Shown piece by piece: positions 10,161 through 21,755 of a stretch of DNA of 64,000 bases. Positions within the stretch are counted from its first letter, which is position 1. Each line of letters starts with the position of its first letter. The notes beneath the pieces are model-generated. The model had not been told where the DNA came from. It worked only from the letters and a program-made list of their open reading frames with translations, and made no database searches. The stretch comes from Cepaea nemoralis (Eukaryota; Mollusca; Gastropoda; Stylommatophora; Helicidae). The position numbers were made by a program, and so were the translations under genes. Location: the NCBI GenBank assembly GCA_014155875.1, contig JACEFZ010013563.1, positions 248,001 to 312,000 on the forward strand, read 5' to 3'.

Positions 10161-10545
10161 TAACAATACAAGGTGCTGAATATTTAGGATTTTTAGCCTT
10201 TTACAGGCCTAACAAAAATTCATAAAAGCATACAATGTGAACTGATATTAAAATAATAGGACCTTTAATATGTATTATCGTCGGGAAATAGAAAACATTC
10301 CTTATAAAATTATCAAATACCTAAAATAAAACCGTTACTTCTACACAAACTTAAAAGATCGCCTAAAATCATTACTCCATTATTTCTTCCGCCTATAACT
10401 GTCGTTAATTTCTATGTAAATTGAATCAAAATTTAATACAAATACTCAATTATTTAAATCACTTAATACATGTATGCTATTTGTAGTAATGTCCCTTGAA
10501 AAAAACTGTTATATTTCTATATTGTGTGGTGGGGTATAGGTATTG

Positions 10546-10655
10546 CCTATCAAAGGAGAGGTAAGATGCCTCCTTCCCTCCGCTAGCCTACTGGACACCT
10601 GTAGGTAAGGTAGAGTACATGTTTAGCCCCCCCCCCCCTTCCGATCAGGGTTACT
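10546..10655 (+). mobile_element. SINE-like module III, truncated copy 2
   Basis: Shows gtaagatgcctccttccctc, a C-run (10628-10638) and gatcagggttac, then stops where a Jockey-like LINE 3' end is inserted. The homologous junction at 57106 is also occupied by the same LINE end, so the two copies share this insertion by descent. Confidence 0.6.
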
Positions 10656-11645
10656 TCTTCTTCTTTCCTTCGCTTGAAATATGTCTATAACTGCAATGTT
10701 GTCTCTTGTATGAATTTAACTGTCTTTTTTAGTTCACTCGGCGGTCCATAGAGCTTAACTTCCATTGTCGTCTCTTTAAACCAAAAGGGTTGCTTAGATA
10801 TGTTATATTTTGGGCTGTCTTGGAGTATGGGCTCTGCTGTCTGCGATGCCAATCCACACGTGCCCATGGCTGTTTCACCAATCTTGAATTTTGTTTACAT
10901 GTGGTTGCGTAATCCATTGTGTCCTGTTCTGAGGCGCAGAATAATGACTTGTTACTGGTCTGTCCATAACGTGGTAGTCATCTTGAGCAGGTTTTGGTGG
11001 CTTTCTAAATGAGTTGATCAGTCTTTTCTTTTAGTTTAGTTTAGTTTACTTTAGTTTAGTCGATGAATCAACATCACGACACACGGGTGTAACCCATAAG
11101 TGCTCCGTTCTCCTCCTAACTTAAATATGAGTCTGGAAAAACTCAGCTCAGTGCACGAACTCAGTAGCACCGGCGAGGACCCTGAAAATACTTGGGTAGA
11201 TCTTCTTATGTGCGCAACAATACACAAGGGCGTCCGATCTCACTATCCAGAGACAAGGGGAAATTTTATTACTAGAGGTCCACGTGAAAAAACTCCCGGT
11301 CATCACCGGGGCTTGAACCCCTGGACCTCCAACACTCGAGGCGGACACCATCCTCGAGACCACCCATCCACCAGTCTTTTCTTTTGGTGGTATATAACGG
11401 GCACATCAGGCTGTTCTTCTTTTGCTCATTCCTCAGCCAATCTATCAGCTCTGTCGTTTCCTGGTACTCCACACTGGGATTGTGCCAGCGACATAATGTT
11501 TACTTGTTCGTTTCGAGCTAGTAATATTGATGATGCTCGCAACCTTGGGATTTACGGCTCGTTGGATCAGTCGCCCTAGGTGCTGACAATCTGTTATACA
11601 AGCTTGAGGTTCTAATTGCGGCGATCGTACACATATATATTTATT
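10656..11645 (-). pseudogene. Jockey-like LINE, C-terminal region
   Basis: On the - strand: a decayed RNase-H-like segment (GVPGNDRADRLAEE), then LRLRTGHNGLRNHM, then FKIGETAMGTCGLASQTAEP, then LQDSPKY. This is the His/Cys tail of Jockey-type LINEs (established signature: LRTGH..L..H, C.C....T..H.L..C); here several Cys/His are mutated. The 3' tail is rich in GAA/AAG (ttcttcttctttccttcg on the + strand). A SINE II is inserted at 11033-11371. The element is truncated and frame-shifted. Confidence 0.65.
11033..11371 (-). mobile_element. tRNA-headed SINE family II, best full copy
   Basis: A 339-bp insertion on the - strand with a perfect 14-bp TSD, CAGTCTTTTCTTTT, at 11019-11032 and 11372-11385. 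The A box is tggatgggtggtc (complement 11358-11370) and the B box ggttcaagccc (complement 11309-11319). The spacing fits a class II (Leu/Ser-like) tRNA ancestor with a long variable arm. The 3' tail is ctaaactaaactaaa. Copies at 7811, 31797 and 45877 belong to the same family. Confidence 0.9.
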
Positions 11646-11656
11646 TGGTGCATCAT

Positions 11657-12134
11657 TAATAAAAAGATGTCAATTGAAACGAGAAAAAGAGTGTTGAGAT
11701 GCTACATAGAACCTGTACTTTTATATGGGTGTGAAGCTTGGACAATGAGCAGCCAGGCTGAAAAACATCTGATGGCTGTAGAAATGTGGTTTCTGAGGAA
11801 AATGCAAAGAATACCATGGACAGCCAGAAAGACCAATGAACAAGTATTTCAAGAAACAAATGAAGATCGTAAACTGATCAGAGACATTAGACGTAGACAG
11901 TCGCAATTTTTTGGGCATGTTAAGAGAAGAAATGATTTGGAGAACTTGGTGACAACTAGTAAGATCGAGGGGAACAGACCAAGGGGAAGACCTAGAAACA
12001 AGTATCTGGATGGCTTGGCCTTGTGGCATGGTCGAGACAGAAACACGGAACTGATCCACGACTCTGTTGATCGAGTGAGATGGCAGAACATGACCGCCCA
12101 CGCATACCGGCATGGCACATGATTAATGGATGGA
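11657..12134 (+). pseudogene. RTE-like LINE ORF2 C-terminus, open copy
   Basis: Flanked by an 11-bp TSD, TGGTGCATCAT, at 11646-11656 and 12135-12145, so it is a 478-bp 5'-truncated insertion. The frame is open to the TGA near 12122 and encodes RKRVLRCYIEPVLLYGCEAW, then HLMAVEMWFLRKMQRIPW, then IRRRQSQFFGHV, then YLDGLALWHGRDRNTE, then RVRWQNMTAHAYRHGT. This is the thumb-to-C-terminus of the same family as the decayed remnants in the compound units and is the best reference for them. The 3' tail is a GATG-type repeat (taatggatggatgg). The ATG used by naive ORF calling is not a real start. Confidence 0.85.
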
Positions 12135-12145
12135 TGGTGCATCAT

Positions 12146-12740
<595 letters not shown>

Positions 12741-13020
12741 ATATATGCATTGTATAAATATAAGTGATATACAAATGGTATGTAAAGTCATTTGGTAAGT
12801 TTTATTAATTTCAGTTTTAGAAGCATCATTTTCCAGAAAAGTTTGTCAAATGAAAAAGTATGTTTTTTTTTTTTTTTTTTTTTTGCGGTGGGGTAAATGT
12901 GCCATACATATTTAAATACGCATTTTTTGTCTACATTTACTCCAGTTCATATTATGTTTGTTTTTTTAAAATAACGTCTTTAGTTGATCTTATATTTATT
13001 TATTTCAGCCCATAGTGAAA
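12741..13020 (+). other. 5' flank of the hAT gene with possible splice acceptor
   Basis: Contains a T-run (12862-12884) and ends tatttatttatttcag just before the hAT coding start at about 13021, a good pyrimidine-rich 3' splice-site match. A second such site (ttaatttcag) lies at about 12804-12813. I could not find the 5' terminal inverted repeat expected here; the SINE and (TA)n upstream may have replaced it. Confidence 0.3.
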
Positions 13021-15461
13021 TGAGTGGTGCAAGCAAGAAAACAATTTGCCAGTATTCGAAGGAATATTTAAAATTTGGTTTCATAACCGCTGTCCACGAT
13101 GAACGGTCAACTTTTTGTCTTTATTGCCAACAAGGCTTGACCAACGAATCAATGAAACGAGATTGTCTTGAGGCACATTTGATGGCGAAACATAATGCTC
13201 ATATTAATACAGATTTGAATTACTTTAAAACTTTAAAGAAAGATTTTGAAAAAAAGAGTAACATTAAAGTCTCTATTTACTGCTCATAATGCAACTATCA
13301 ATCATACTCTTGAGGCTAGTTATCAAATTTCATTAGTCATCGCTGAATCTGGGAAATGTCATACTATAGGGGAGAACTTAATCAAACCATCAATATCAGC
13401 ATTTCTTAAAACTGTTCTGGAAAAAAAAGACGTTAAAGCTATGCCACTAAGTAACAATGCTGTTAACAGAAGAATAGACGAAATGAGTGAGGATATTAAA
13501 ATACAACTTGAAAAGCTGAAAACAAGAAAATTATAGGTGCAAATGGATGAATAAACTTTGAGAGACAGCGAGGCCATTCTTATAACTTACGTAAGATATA
13601 TTGATAAAGGTGATTTTGATGAAGAAATGTTGTTCTGTAAATCATTAGAAAGCGCCACTACCTCCAAAGATATATATAGTAAGCTAAAACATTACTTAGA
13701 TGTCAATAGATACCAATGAAAAATATAACATCTTATGCTGCGGATGGTGGTGCTCCTAATATGATGGGGAAGAAAAATGGTTGCTTAAAATTGATGAAAG
13801 ATGAGTATCCAGAAATGCTTCTTGTGCATTGTGTTATTCACAGGGAAAACCTGGTAGCTAAAAATATTTCGCTTGTTCTAAATGAAGTACTAAATTTAGT
13901 TATAAAGTGTATCAATGCTATTATTCTCGCCCGGGTGATGTGATTATCTACACGGATGGGTCGGTGTTGAGAGGTAGGAGAAGTGCCTGGGGGTTCTTGG
14001 CAAAAACTAATGGTCGGCGTTTGGTGCAGGAGAGTCTGGCGTATGATGACACTACATCTAGCTTAAGAATGGAAGTGGAGGCGGTCAGTGCAGCTTTCCG
14101 CTGGATAGAAAACACGATACATAAACACATTGTGATTGTAACTGACTCAGAAAGCATGCTGAGAAGGGTGAGAACAGGCAAGCTTCGTGCAGAGTGGCTT
14201 GCTTCGCTTCGGAGGTCACGGGTAGCAAGCATCACCTGGATCTTGTCTCCTGGGCATGCCAGTGTGCTGGGGAATGAACAGGCGGACAGATTGACTGGCT
14301 CGGCAAAACTTGGTGGAGTATTGATGTATGACAAAACAGATGTGGTTGCGGCCTTGTGGGAGCACGTGTAAACCTCGGAGGAGCAAATGGATCACCATGG
14401 TCTGGTTAGAATGAGGCAGCGAGGAGTGACGAGGGGATCTGGCCGACGCTCGACGCTCAGAGGAAAGGCGAGACGGACATATAATCAGATTGCTACTGGA
14501 ACTATTAGTGTTGGAACTCTTCGCTGGTTGCTGAGGATGGGGACGGAGCGCTTATGGGAATGTCCCGAATGCTGTGATCTCGGTTCCTAAATCAATCAAT
14601 CAATCAATCAATGCTATTAAATCTAGAGCCAAATATGAACGTCTCTTCAAGTTAATTTGTGAAGAACAAAATGAAGACAATGTGAGACTTATACCCCACA
14701 CTGAAGTAAGATGGCTCTCGAAAGGGAACTGCTTGAAAATATTTATAGAACCGTTTGATACTCTTAGTGATTTTTTAATCGACAAACCTGAAATGAAAAA
14801 ATAAATATGTTAACGGTCGATGATAAAGCATTTGTGAGTTATTTAGACGATATCTTTGAAAAACTATATATATATAAATAAACAACTTCAAGGAACAAAT
14901 AAAACTCTTGTCAATGCAAAAGCGAAGGTATTTGGTTCCATTACCTTTATTGAATTATGTCAGACATATATTTACAACAAAAATTTAGAAAAGTTTCATT
15001 GGCTCCAAAAATGTGAATACCGCTTTATATGTTATTGTCGATCATCTGAAAATTTTATCGGCTGATTTAAAAGAAAGATTTTCTGATTTGAAACAAATTG
15101 ATTTCCCAACTTGAATGATGCAGCCAATGTTGATGGATTTGTCTGATATTTCAAATATGTAGTTTCAAGAAGAACTAGCATAATTGCAAAATGATGAAGC
15201 AATTAAAACTGTATTTAATATACAAGGAGCGATGGCATGGCTTTGTGAGGAAACCGAAATCAAATATCGAAATGCATACTGTTTCAATTTTCATATTTAG
15301 ATGAATGCGGGTTTAGTGCCATAAATGATTATTTGCTGCAGTTAAAAAAACGAAATTGGCTGGATATAACTCAACGGGGGGACTTGAGACTGAAGTTAAA
15401 TAAATTGGAACCTGACATAATATCTCTTTGCAGCAAGCATCAAGCGCAAGGATCTCACTAA
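13021..15461 (+). pseudogene. hAT-family transposase, ZBED5-like, decayed
   Basis: DDE transposase of the hAT superfamily, domains in order. The BED-type zinc finger is at 13021-13290 (GFITAVHDERSTFCLYCQQ, then HLMAKH). A central region follows (FCKSLESATTSKDIY), then ITSYAADGGAPNMMGKKNG with the catalytic-region Asp and LLVHCVIHRENLVAKN (CxxH motif) at 13716-13930. PHTEVRWLSKGNCLKIF lies at 14695-14745. The C-terminal dimerisation tail (RGDLRLKLNKLEPDI, then CSKHQAQGSH) ends at TAA 15459-15461. At least five frame breaks or stops, plus an I-type LINE inserted at 13924-14606, make it non-functional. Upstream splicing is possible. It is the only DNA transposon seen. Confidence 0.85.
13924..14606 (+). 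mobile_element. I-type LINE RNase H fragment inside hAT
   Basis: A 5'-truncated insertion with a 13-bp TSD, ATCAATGCTATTA, at 13911-13923 and 14607-14619. It encodes RNase H with all acidic residues visible: D in VIIYTDGS, E in LRMEVEAV, D in VTDSESML. SPGHASVLGNEQADRL follows, then a TAA, then the C-terminal tail (NQIATGTISVGTLRWLL, ERLWECPECC). The 3' tail is (ATCA)n. Removing it restores the hAT frame (KCINAI to KSRAKYE), so the hAT copy was there first. Confidence 0.9.
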
Positions 15462-15737
15462 CTTTAAATAATAAATAATTACAAATGATTAAAATAATAT
15501 AGAAAAATCTTTCATAAAATTATTTTGTATTTGAATTTCAGTTCTCCATTATATGTTTTGAAAATTTACTTACTGTGTTTGCTCAATAATTCCCTGATGT
15601 TTTCTTCCTAAAACCTATCATTCAAGTTTCTTTAGTGACCATTTTAATTTTTGAATCTTAAAAAATTATGTAAATGTTAAGGTGGGGGGGGGGGGGAGCA
15701 TAATAATTTTAGAAAGGCTTAGGTGGGGCATAGCACT

Positions 15738-15758
15738 AAAAATGGTTGGGAAACACTG
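15738..15758 (+). repeat. hAT 3' terminal inverted repeat (half)
   Basis: The sequence ends ggttgggaaacactg, the complement of CAGTGTTTCCCAACC, a terminal repeat typical of hAT elements. It lies about 280 bases after the transposase stop. A matching 5' copy was not found upstream of 13021. Confidence 0.6.
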
Positions 15759-15761
15759 ATC

Positions 15762-16000
15762 TACATTATCCCCGTTTTGATGCTGAGCCGCCAGCATCTG
15801 CAGCCTACCTTGTTCCAGACGTATTGGTTATCCATTCCTCTGGAGTAAACAAGGGAAGGCTGAGAGAGGGAACATGTCGTTTGGGCACCACATGTTCTCT
15901 GAAGCTCTGCCCAGGCATTGTGATGGAAGTTTGGCCACATTCCAACTCACATACTTTGGTCTGTCAAGACTGTAAGGTGCCACTCACTCACATTATCCCG
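15762..16000 (+). repeat. Dispersed repeat A, copy 3 (3' part)
   Basis: Matches 37450-37690 from ccagcatctgcagcctacct through ttgttccagacg, gagagggaacatg and the end motif tgtcaagactgtaaggtgcc. It starts right after the hAT end, so the hAT TSD region or its neighbour may have been the target. No coding potential. Confidence 0.6.
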
Positions 16001-16227
16001 AAGACAGTTCTTATCAGTATTTCATGTCTTGAGTAGACTGCTTATGACCTTTCAATAACGATGTTCGGTTGCGCACGCACGAGATGTTTATTGGAGAAAA
16101 TATCAAGGTGAGACAGATAATGCTGGTATGCGCAAGGGAAATATAGGGGAGTATAGTACTATTATAAATAAATAATTATTTGACGAAAGTGACTAAGTAT
16201 TATATTTCAACTGTTTTTTGTTTTAAA

Positions 16228-16275
16228 TTACAATAAGTATTTATGTTAAAAATATATACATACTTATTGTAATTA
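16228..16275. repeat. Inverted repeat, AT-rich hairpin
   Basis: Arms aattacaataagtat and atacttattgtaatt (15 bp, perfect) flank about 15 bases. They lie directly upstream of a SINE I. This may be a remnant of a small inverted-repeat element; nothing else supports a function. Confidence 0.5.
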
Positions 16276-16280
16276 TGTTA

Positions 16281-16523
16281 AGCCGGTCTCTCTGGCAGAG
16301 GGGTTACAACACTTTCTTCCTAATCCCGTTTATCACGCAGAGTCTCGTAGCAGGGCGAGAGCTGGGAGCTGTTCGACCCCCGCTGGTGACTTGCGGGATA
16401 ACTGAGCAGGCCGCTCAGAAAGCAATGGCAAACTACTGAGCGTAATCTTGCCAAGAAATCAACATACAGCTGAAAGATGCTGATGTTGACAGCGATGTCC
16501 TGTAAAGGATATGCAAAACATTT
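16281..16523 (+). mobile_element. tRNA-headed SINE family I, reference-like copy
   Basis: The A box is in tggcagaggggttac (about 16292-16306) and the B box is gttcgacccc (16371-16380). A core follows: gccgctcagaaagcaatggc, then aaactactgagcg, then tcttgccaagaaatcaac, then gatgctgatgttgacag. The tail is gcaaaacattttattt. A long variable arm separates the A and B boxes. No clear TSD was seen. Confidence 0.8.
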
Positions 16524-16569
16524 TATTTATGATAAACCTACTATGAACAAGACACTTTTATATGTTAAC

Positions 16570-17255
16570 TAGCTGACCCGGCCCAATATCGCCCAGGCCC
16601 AGGAGGGGATCTATCTATCTATCAGTCTGTCTGTCTGCTTGTTTGTCTGTCTGTCTGGCTGACCCGACTCGGCTTCACCCAGTCCCTGGTGGGGAGCATC
16701 TCATTTAATTCATATAAGTAGTCATATAAGCTCCCGTTCCCGACTATCTGTCTGTCTGCTTGTTTGTTTGTCTGTCTGTCTGTCTGTCTGAGCCGGCCCG
16801 GCTTCACCCAGTCACTGGTGGGGAGCATCTCATTTAATTCATATAATTAGTCATATAAGCTCCCGTTCCCGACTATCTGTCTGTCTGTCTGTCTGTCTGA
16901 GCCGGCCCGGCTTCACCCAGTCCCTGGCGGGGAGCATCTCATTTAATTAATATAGGTAGTTAAATAAGCTCCCGTTCCCGACTATCTGTCTGTCTGCTTG
17001 TTTGTTTGTCTGTCTGTCTGTCTTTCTGACCCGGCCCGGCTTCACCCAGTCCCTGGTGGGGAGCATCTCATTTAATTCATATAAGTAGTCATATAAGCTC
17101 CCGTTACCGACTATCTGTCAGTCTGTCTGTCTGTCTGTCTGAGCCGGCCCGGCTTCACCCAGTCCCTGGTGGGGAGCATCTCATTTAATTCATATAAGTA
17201 GTTAAATAAGCTCCAGTTCCCGACTGTCTGTCTGTCTATCTATCTGACCCGGCGT
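16570..17255. repeat. Minisatellite, 108-131 bp unit with (CTGT)n core
   Basis: About five and a half copies of a unit made of a (CTGT)n tract, then gagccggcccggcttcaccc, then agtccctggtggggagcatc, tcatttaattcatataag and agctcccgttcccgac. The unit length varies with the CTGT number (spacing of cggcttcaccc is roughly 130, 108, 130, 112). The flank shows ctagctgacccggccc, a motif I associate with invertebrate retroelement ends, which may be the seed of the array. Confidence 0.85.
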
Positions 17256-17889
<634 letters not shown>

Positions 17890-17981
17890 CTTATTTCTCT
17901 ATGGTATTCGATTCCTTTGATAATATTTTAAAACATGCTGGGCTCGTACTTTATTGAATAAGGTTGTATACGGCCATACCG

Positions 17982-18245
17982 TTACCCTACATAGACAACA
18001 TTCACCGTGGGTTTAACATACCTGTATACAGAACTATCATTCTGAGTCAGTAACGACTTCTCTTTAAAGTTGAATGAGATAGGGGTAATGGTGAAATCGA
18101 AAGATGGACCACCATTATTGATCATCGACCTCCGCGCTGGGAGATTCTGTCCCGTCCGCCTCGCGTTGACCACACCGCTGGCATCGTCAACCTCCCATCG
18201 ACCGCTCGCCTCGCCCTGAGACACCTGAGACACAGGAAGTACCAA
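17982..18245 (-). other. Unrecognised 87-codon ORF, GC-richer than flanks
   Basis: An ATG-to-stop frame on the - strand. The N-terminal half (SQGEASGRWEVDDASG) lies in clearly GC-richer DNA than its AT-rich surroundings. The C-terminal half contains SFDFTITPISFNF. I recognise no domain. It could be a fragment of an ORF1, a host exon or chance. It is not repeated elsewhere in the window, unlike most of the sequence around it. Confidence 0.15.
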
Positions 18246-18389
18246 AACCGCAAAATTTGAAAATCTAGGTCAATTGAGTCCGCTTTAGAGATGTCCACTG
18301 GAAGTGTTATAACTCACATAAAAGGATTTACGAGCAACAGACCCCCGACGCGAACCCCATTTGAGGATTAGTTACCACATCTCTTACTA

Positions 18390-18797
18390 CTATTGTGCGT
18401 GTTTTTGTTTTTACATTTTCGAATACAACATATACATTCATATACACATAATAACAGTACATTCATGACATGGTGTAATTACCTTCAGATTACGTGTTGA
18501 TGGTGGTGGTTTAGCAATAATTTGCTCAAATGTATCCGAACATCTTTCAATATAAATTGTTTCATACTCCAAGTATTCTCATTCACACTTAATTTTATTT
18601 AAACACTTTTAGCGATATGACTGTATCGTTCATATTCCAAGCATTCACATTCATCTTTGCTTTCTGAAAATGTTATATACCTACAAAGTTTCCCATACAT
18701 TAAACATCTCAACAAGTATCACATTTCACAGAGTGAACTGCAAAACAGGCGTATATGGCGTTTACTTGAGCGTTCAAACGGGAGAGAAGAGAGAGAG

Positions 18798-18872
<75 letters not shown>

Positions 18873-19274
18873 AAGTCTAAGGAATGTATGAAGTTAGCTG
18901 CATTGGATAACAATAAAAGATGCTGAATATTTAGGAATTTTGGCTTTTGAGAGACCTGACAAAAATTCCGTGGAGCATAGTAGATAAAATGATACTTAAA
19001 CAATAAGACATTTAGTATAATATCGAGGAGAAATAGAAAACTTCTTTATAAAATACTCAAATATCTAAAACACAGCCTTTACTTTTACAGAAACTTTCAA
19101 TATAACCTAAAATTTTACTCATTATTTCTGCTGCATATAACTGTTGTTAATGAATTATATGTAAATTATATCAACAAGTAAGATAAATACTCAGTTATTT
19201 ATATCACATAATACATGTATGCTATTGTTAGTAATGTCCCTTGAAATAACTGTCGTGTTGTTATATTGGGTGGC
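18390..19274 (+). repeat. Compound unit 3, right half
   Basis: Enters the unit inside the AT-rich block (gtgtttttgtttttacattt) and runs through a (GA)n tract (18782-18871) to ttatattgggtggctgggta. Collinear with 9187-10545. The part left of 18390, including the U2 repeat, is absent. Confidence 0.7.
18782..18871 (+). repeat. (GA)n microsatellite, unit 3
   Basis: About 90 bases of GA with a GC interruption near 18800. Confidence 0.95.
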
Positions 19275-19640
19275 TGGGTAAGGGTTTTCCCTATCAAAGG
19301 AGAGTTAAGGTGCCTTCTTCCCTCTGCTAGCCTGCGGGACACCCTTGGGCAAGGTGGAGTACCCCCCGATCATGGTTACTTGAAGCCATGTGTGCAGGTG
19401 GTGGATGATGTTTAAGAGGATATTTGTAGGTTATGGTCTCTAGATACACGACGGTAGGCAGATGATCGTTTTTTCCGGGGGGTGGGAGGAGAGAGAGAGA
19501 GCTGCATTCATCGACCAGTACGGTCACTGCTAAGAAGGAAAGAAATGGATCAAAACAAATCAACATCATTTTCTTTACTACTTTACTACTTTCTTTATAT
19601 ATGTCAAGAATAGCATTTATTGCAGTCTCATAGAAAGAAG
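19275..19640 (+). mobile_element. SINE-like module III, copy 3
   Basis: Landmarks cttgggcaaggtggagtacc, ccccgatcatggttacttga, then aagaaggaaagaaatgg. The 3' core is altered by a short insertion (ttctttactactttac). It is followed directly by the LINE RT remnant. Confidence 0.55.
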
Positions 19641-20510
19641 TCCCAATACCTTTTTCCCTGTACCATGAAAATAGTTTCATAAATGTAGAAGATACTAAAG
19701 GAAACACAATTGGAGGAATAAGCATCAATATCATTAGATATGCAGATGATACAGTTTGACTGAAGTGCAGGGTCTGCAACATTTAGTATATTCAGTTGTT
19801 GCACACAGTGAATAACTAGGATTATAATTAACTTTAAGAAGACGCAAATGGTGGTTGTCACTAGGAAGAACGAACTACCACAGCGTAATTTACAAGTAAA
19901 TGGGAATTTTCTAAAACAAGTGAATTGTTACAATTATCTCGGAACAGTTATAACATATTATGTGAAATGTCTTTAAGAGATTAGAACAAGAATTGCTATG
20001 GCTACGGTGGCCTTTTTGTAAGATGGAAAACATACTGTCCAGTAAAAAACAATATGTCATTTGCAATGAGAAAAAGAGTGTTCAGGTGCTACATAGAACC
20101 TGTGCTTTTGAATAGATTGCAGTCGTGGACAATGAGTAAACGGGTTGAAAACCATCTGATGATTGTGGAAACGTGGTTTCTTAGGAAAATGCAAAGAATA
20201 CCATGGACAGACAGGACAAGAAAAATGACCAATTCCTAGAAGAAACAAATGAAGATTGTAAACAGATTAGAGAAATTAGACGTAGACAGTCAACATTTTT
20301 GGTCACGTTAAGAGAAGAAATAAATTGGAGAACTTGGTGACAACTGTCAAGTTTCAGGGGGAAAATAACAAGAGGAAGGCAGTGAAGTAAATACCTGGAT
20401 GATTTGACCATCTGGCATAGTCGAGACAAGAATACTGAGGTGATCCACGACTCTGGTGATCGAGTGAGATGGCGAGACATTACCGCCAACGCTTGGCGAC
20501 ATGTAACATG
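19641..20510 (+). pseudogene. RTE-like LINE RT remnant, unit 3, without SINEs
   Basis: Same LINE segment as 7160-8690: RYADDTV near 19735-19760, then YNYLGTVIT near 19930, then KRVFRCYIEPVLL at about 20069-20110, RKMQRIPWTDR near 20187-20215, IRRRQST near 20277 and RVRWRDIT near 20465. Multiple frame breaks. Neither SINE I (site near 19890) nor SINE II (site near 20022) is present, so this copy preserves both empty target sites. Confidence 0.8.
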
Positions 20511-20953
20511 ATGATGATGATGATGTTATGTTCCTTTTCATTATTTTATTTACTTGTCTTCCGTTTAATATGGTTTTATGTCGTACACAACAGTGTGTTT
20601 TTATTAGGTGCATTGTGTATTTGCAAACACAAGAAATACCCCAGACGTCAATGGCAGCAAGATTCACGAAATGTCTGTGTAATAACTGCATACTATTTAT
20701 TATTCTGGAACGGTAAATGTAGCGATGTTTGAATTCAAATCCATGAATTGTTGTTTTCGATAATTGAAATTCCAAAGAAAATCTTACAGTATCCTTTAGA
20801 ATAACACAATTGAATCCCTGTAAATTCTTCAATTCAACAGATGGACGGACGTGAGTCTGTAAAATATGTTGAATGTTTTATATGAAATAAGATTTTCATA
20901 AGGGTTTACACAAAGTACATCGAATCTTTTAAAGTTTTAATGTTGTTAAATAA
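20511..20953 (+). repeat. Compound-unit module downstream of LINE remnant, copy 2
   Basis: Collinear with 3301-3721, starting after a short ATG-ATG-ATG run. Landmarks: gtctgtgtaataactgcat, gtagcgatgtttgaat, gatggacggacgtgag. Non-coding. Confidence 0.7.
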
Positions 20954-21101
20954 GGGCTCGCAGTTCACAAGGGGTTCAGACCCGCCCCATCAGGTCCCAC
21001 GTCGCTATGTGTCATTTGGATGACCGCCTTTGCATGTTGTCCTCGTAAGATTAAGTGCAGATACAACACTTTGATCTTAGCCGAGGTCGAGAAGTGAGAT
21101 C
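20954..21101 (-). repeat. U2 snRNA-headed repeat, type A, copy 2
   Basis: The - strand starts gatctcacttctcgacctc, then ggctaagatcaaagtgttg, then tatctg, matching the first 45 bases or so of U2 with several changes. The body cggtcatccaaatgacacat, then gggcgggtctgaacccc, matches copy 1 of type A. Confidence 0.7.
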
Positions 21102-21128
21102 CATTCTTTTATTTCGGTCTATGGCCTG

Positions 21129-21662
21129 TGACATAAGCCTGGGTCATTGACATTGAGTTGAGTGACCGGGCATGAGGAAGAATGGAGATGAGAGTCGGAG
21201 ACAGTAAAGTGACTGACCTGGCTATGAGAAAACAGCCAGTCCTGAGAAATAAAATAATGGGAAGGGTGAGCGTGGACCCCAGGGGATGGGGGAAGGACAG
21301 GTTAGCTTTGTGTGAAGTCAAGGGACTTCAGGGAGTTGATGTGTAGATGCCGAACTGATCGGTAGTCTAAGGAGAAGCGGAGTTAGAGATCTCCGTGTTG
21401 TGTTGTTCTCCGAGTTATGAAGACAGGCCTGAACCAGAGTGGGTTCTATAGGGAGTGAGGGCCTAAAACCCAGAGTGGGTTGCATAGTTGAGCAGTGGCT
21501 CCGACCCAATGTGTGGGTTGTATTGTAGGATTTCCAGCCGTGGATAGTAGCTGGATTACCTGTCTTGTGGATTGAGATAAGAAGCAGGCCGTGAGAAGGC
21601 ATTGATGTGTGCTGGTTAAATTGTGAGGAGGATATTTATATTCTATGGATTACATTGTTTCT

Positions 21663-21755
<93 letters not shown>

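Noticed and set aside
16281..16360. Cellular tRNA gene
   Set aside because: A and B boxes exist, but they are followed by a SINE body and the unit is dispersed in many copies with TSDs; the cloverleaf is not intact by eye.
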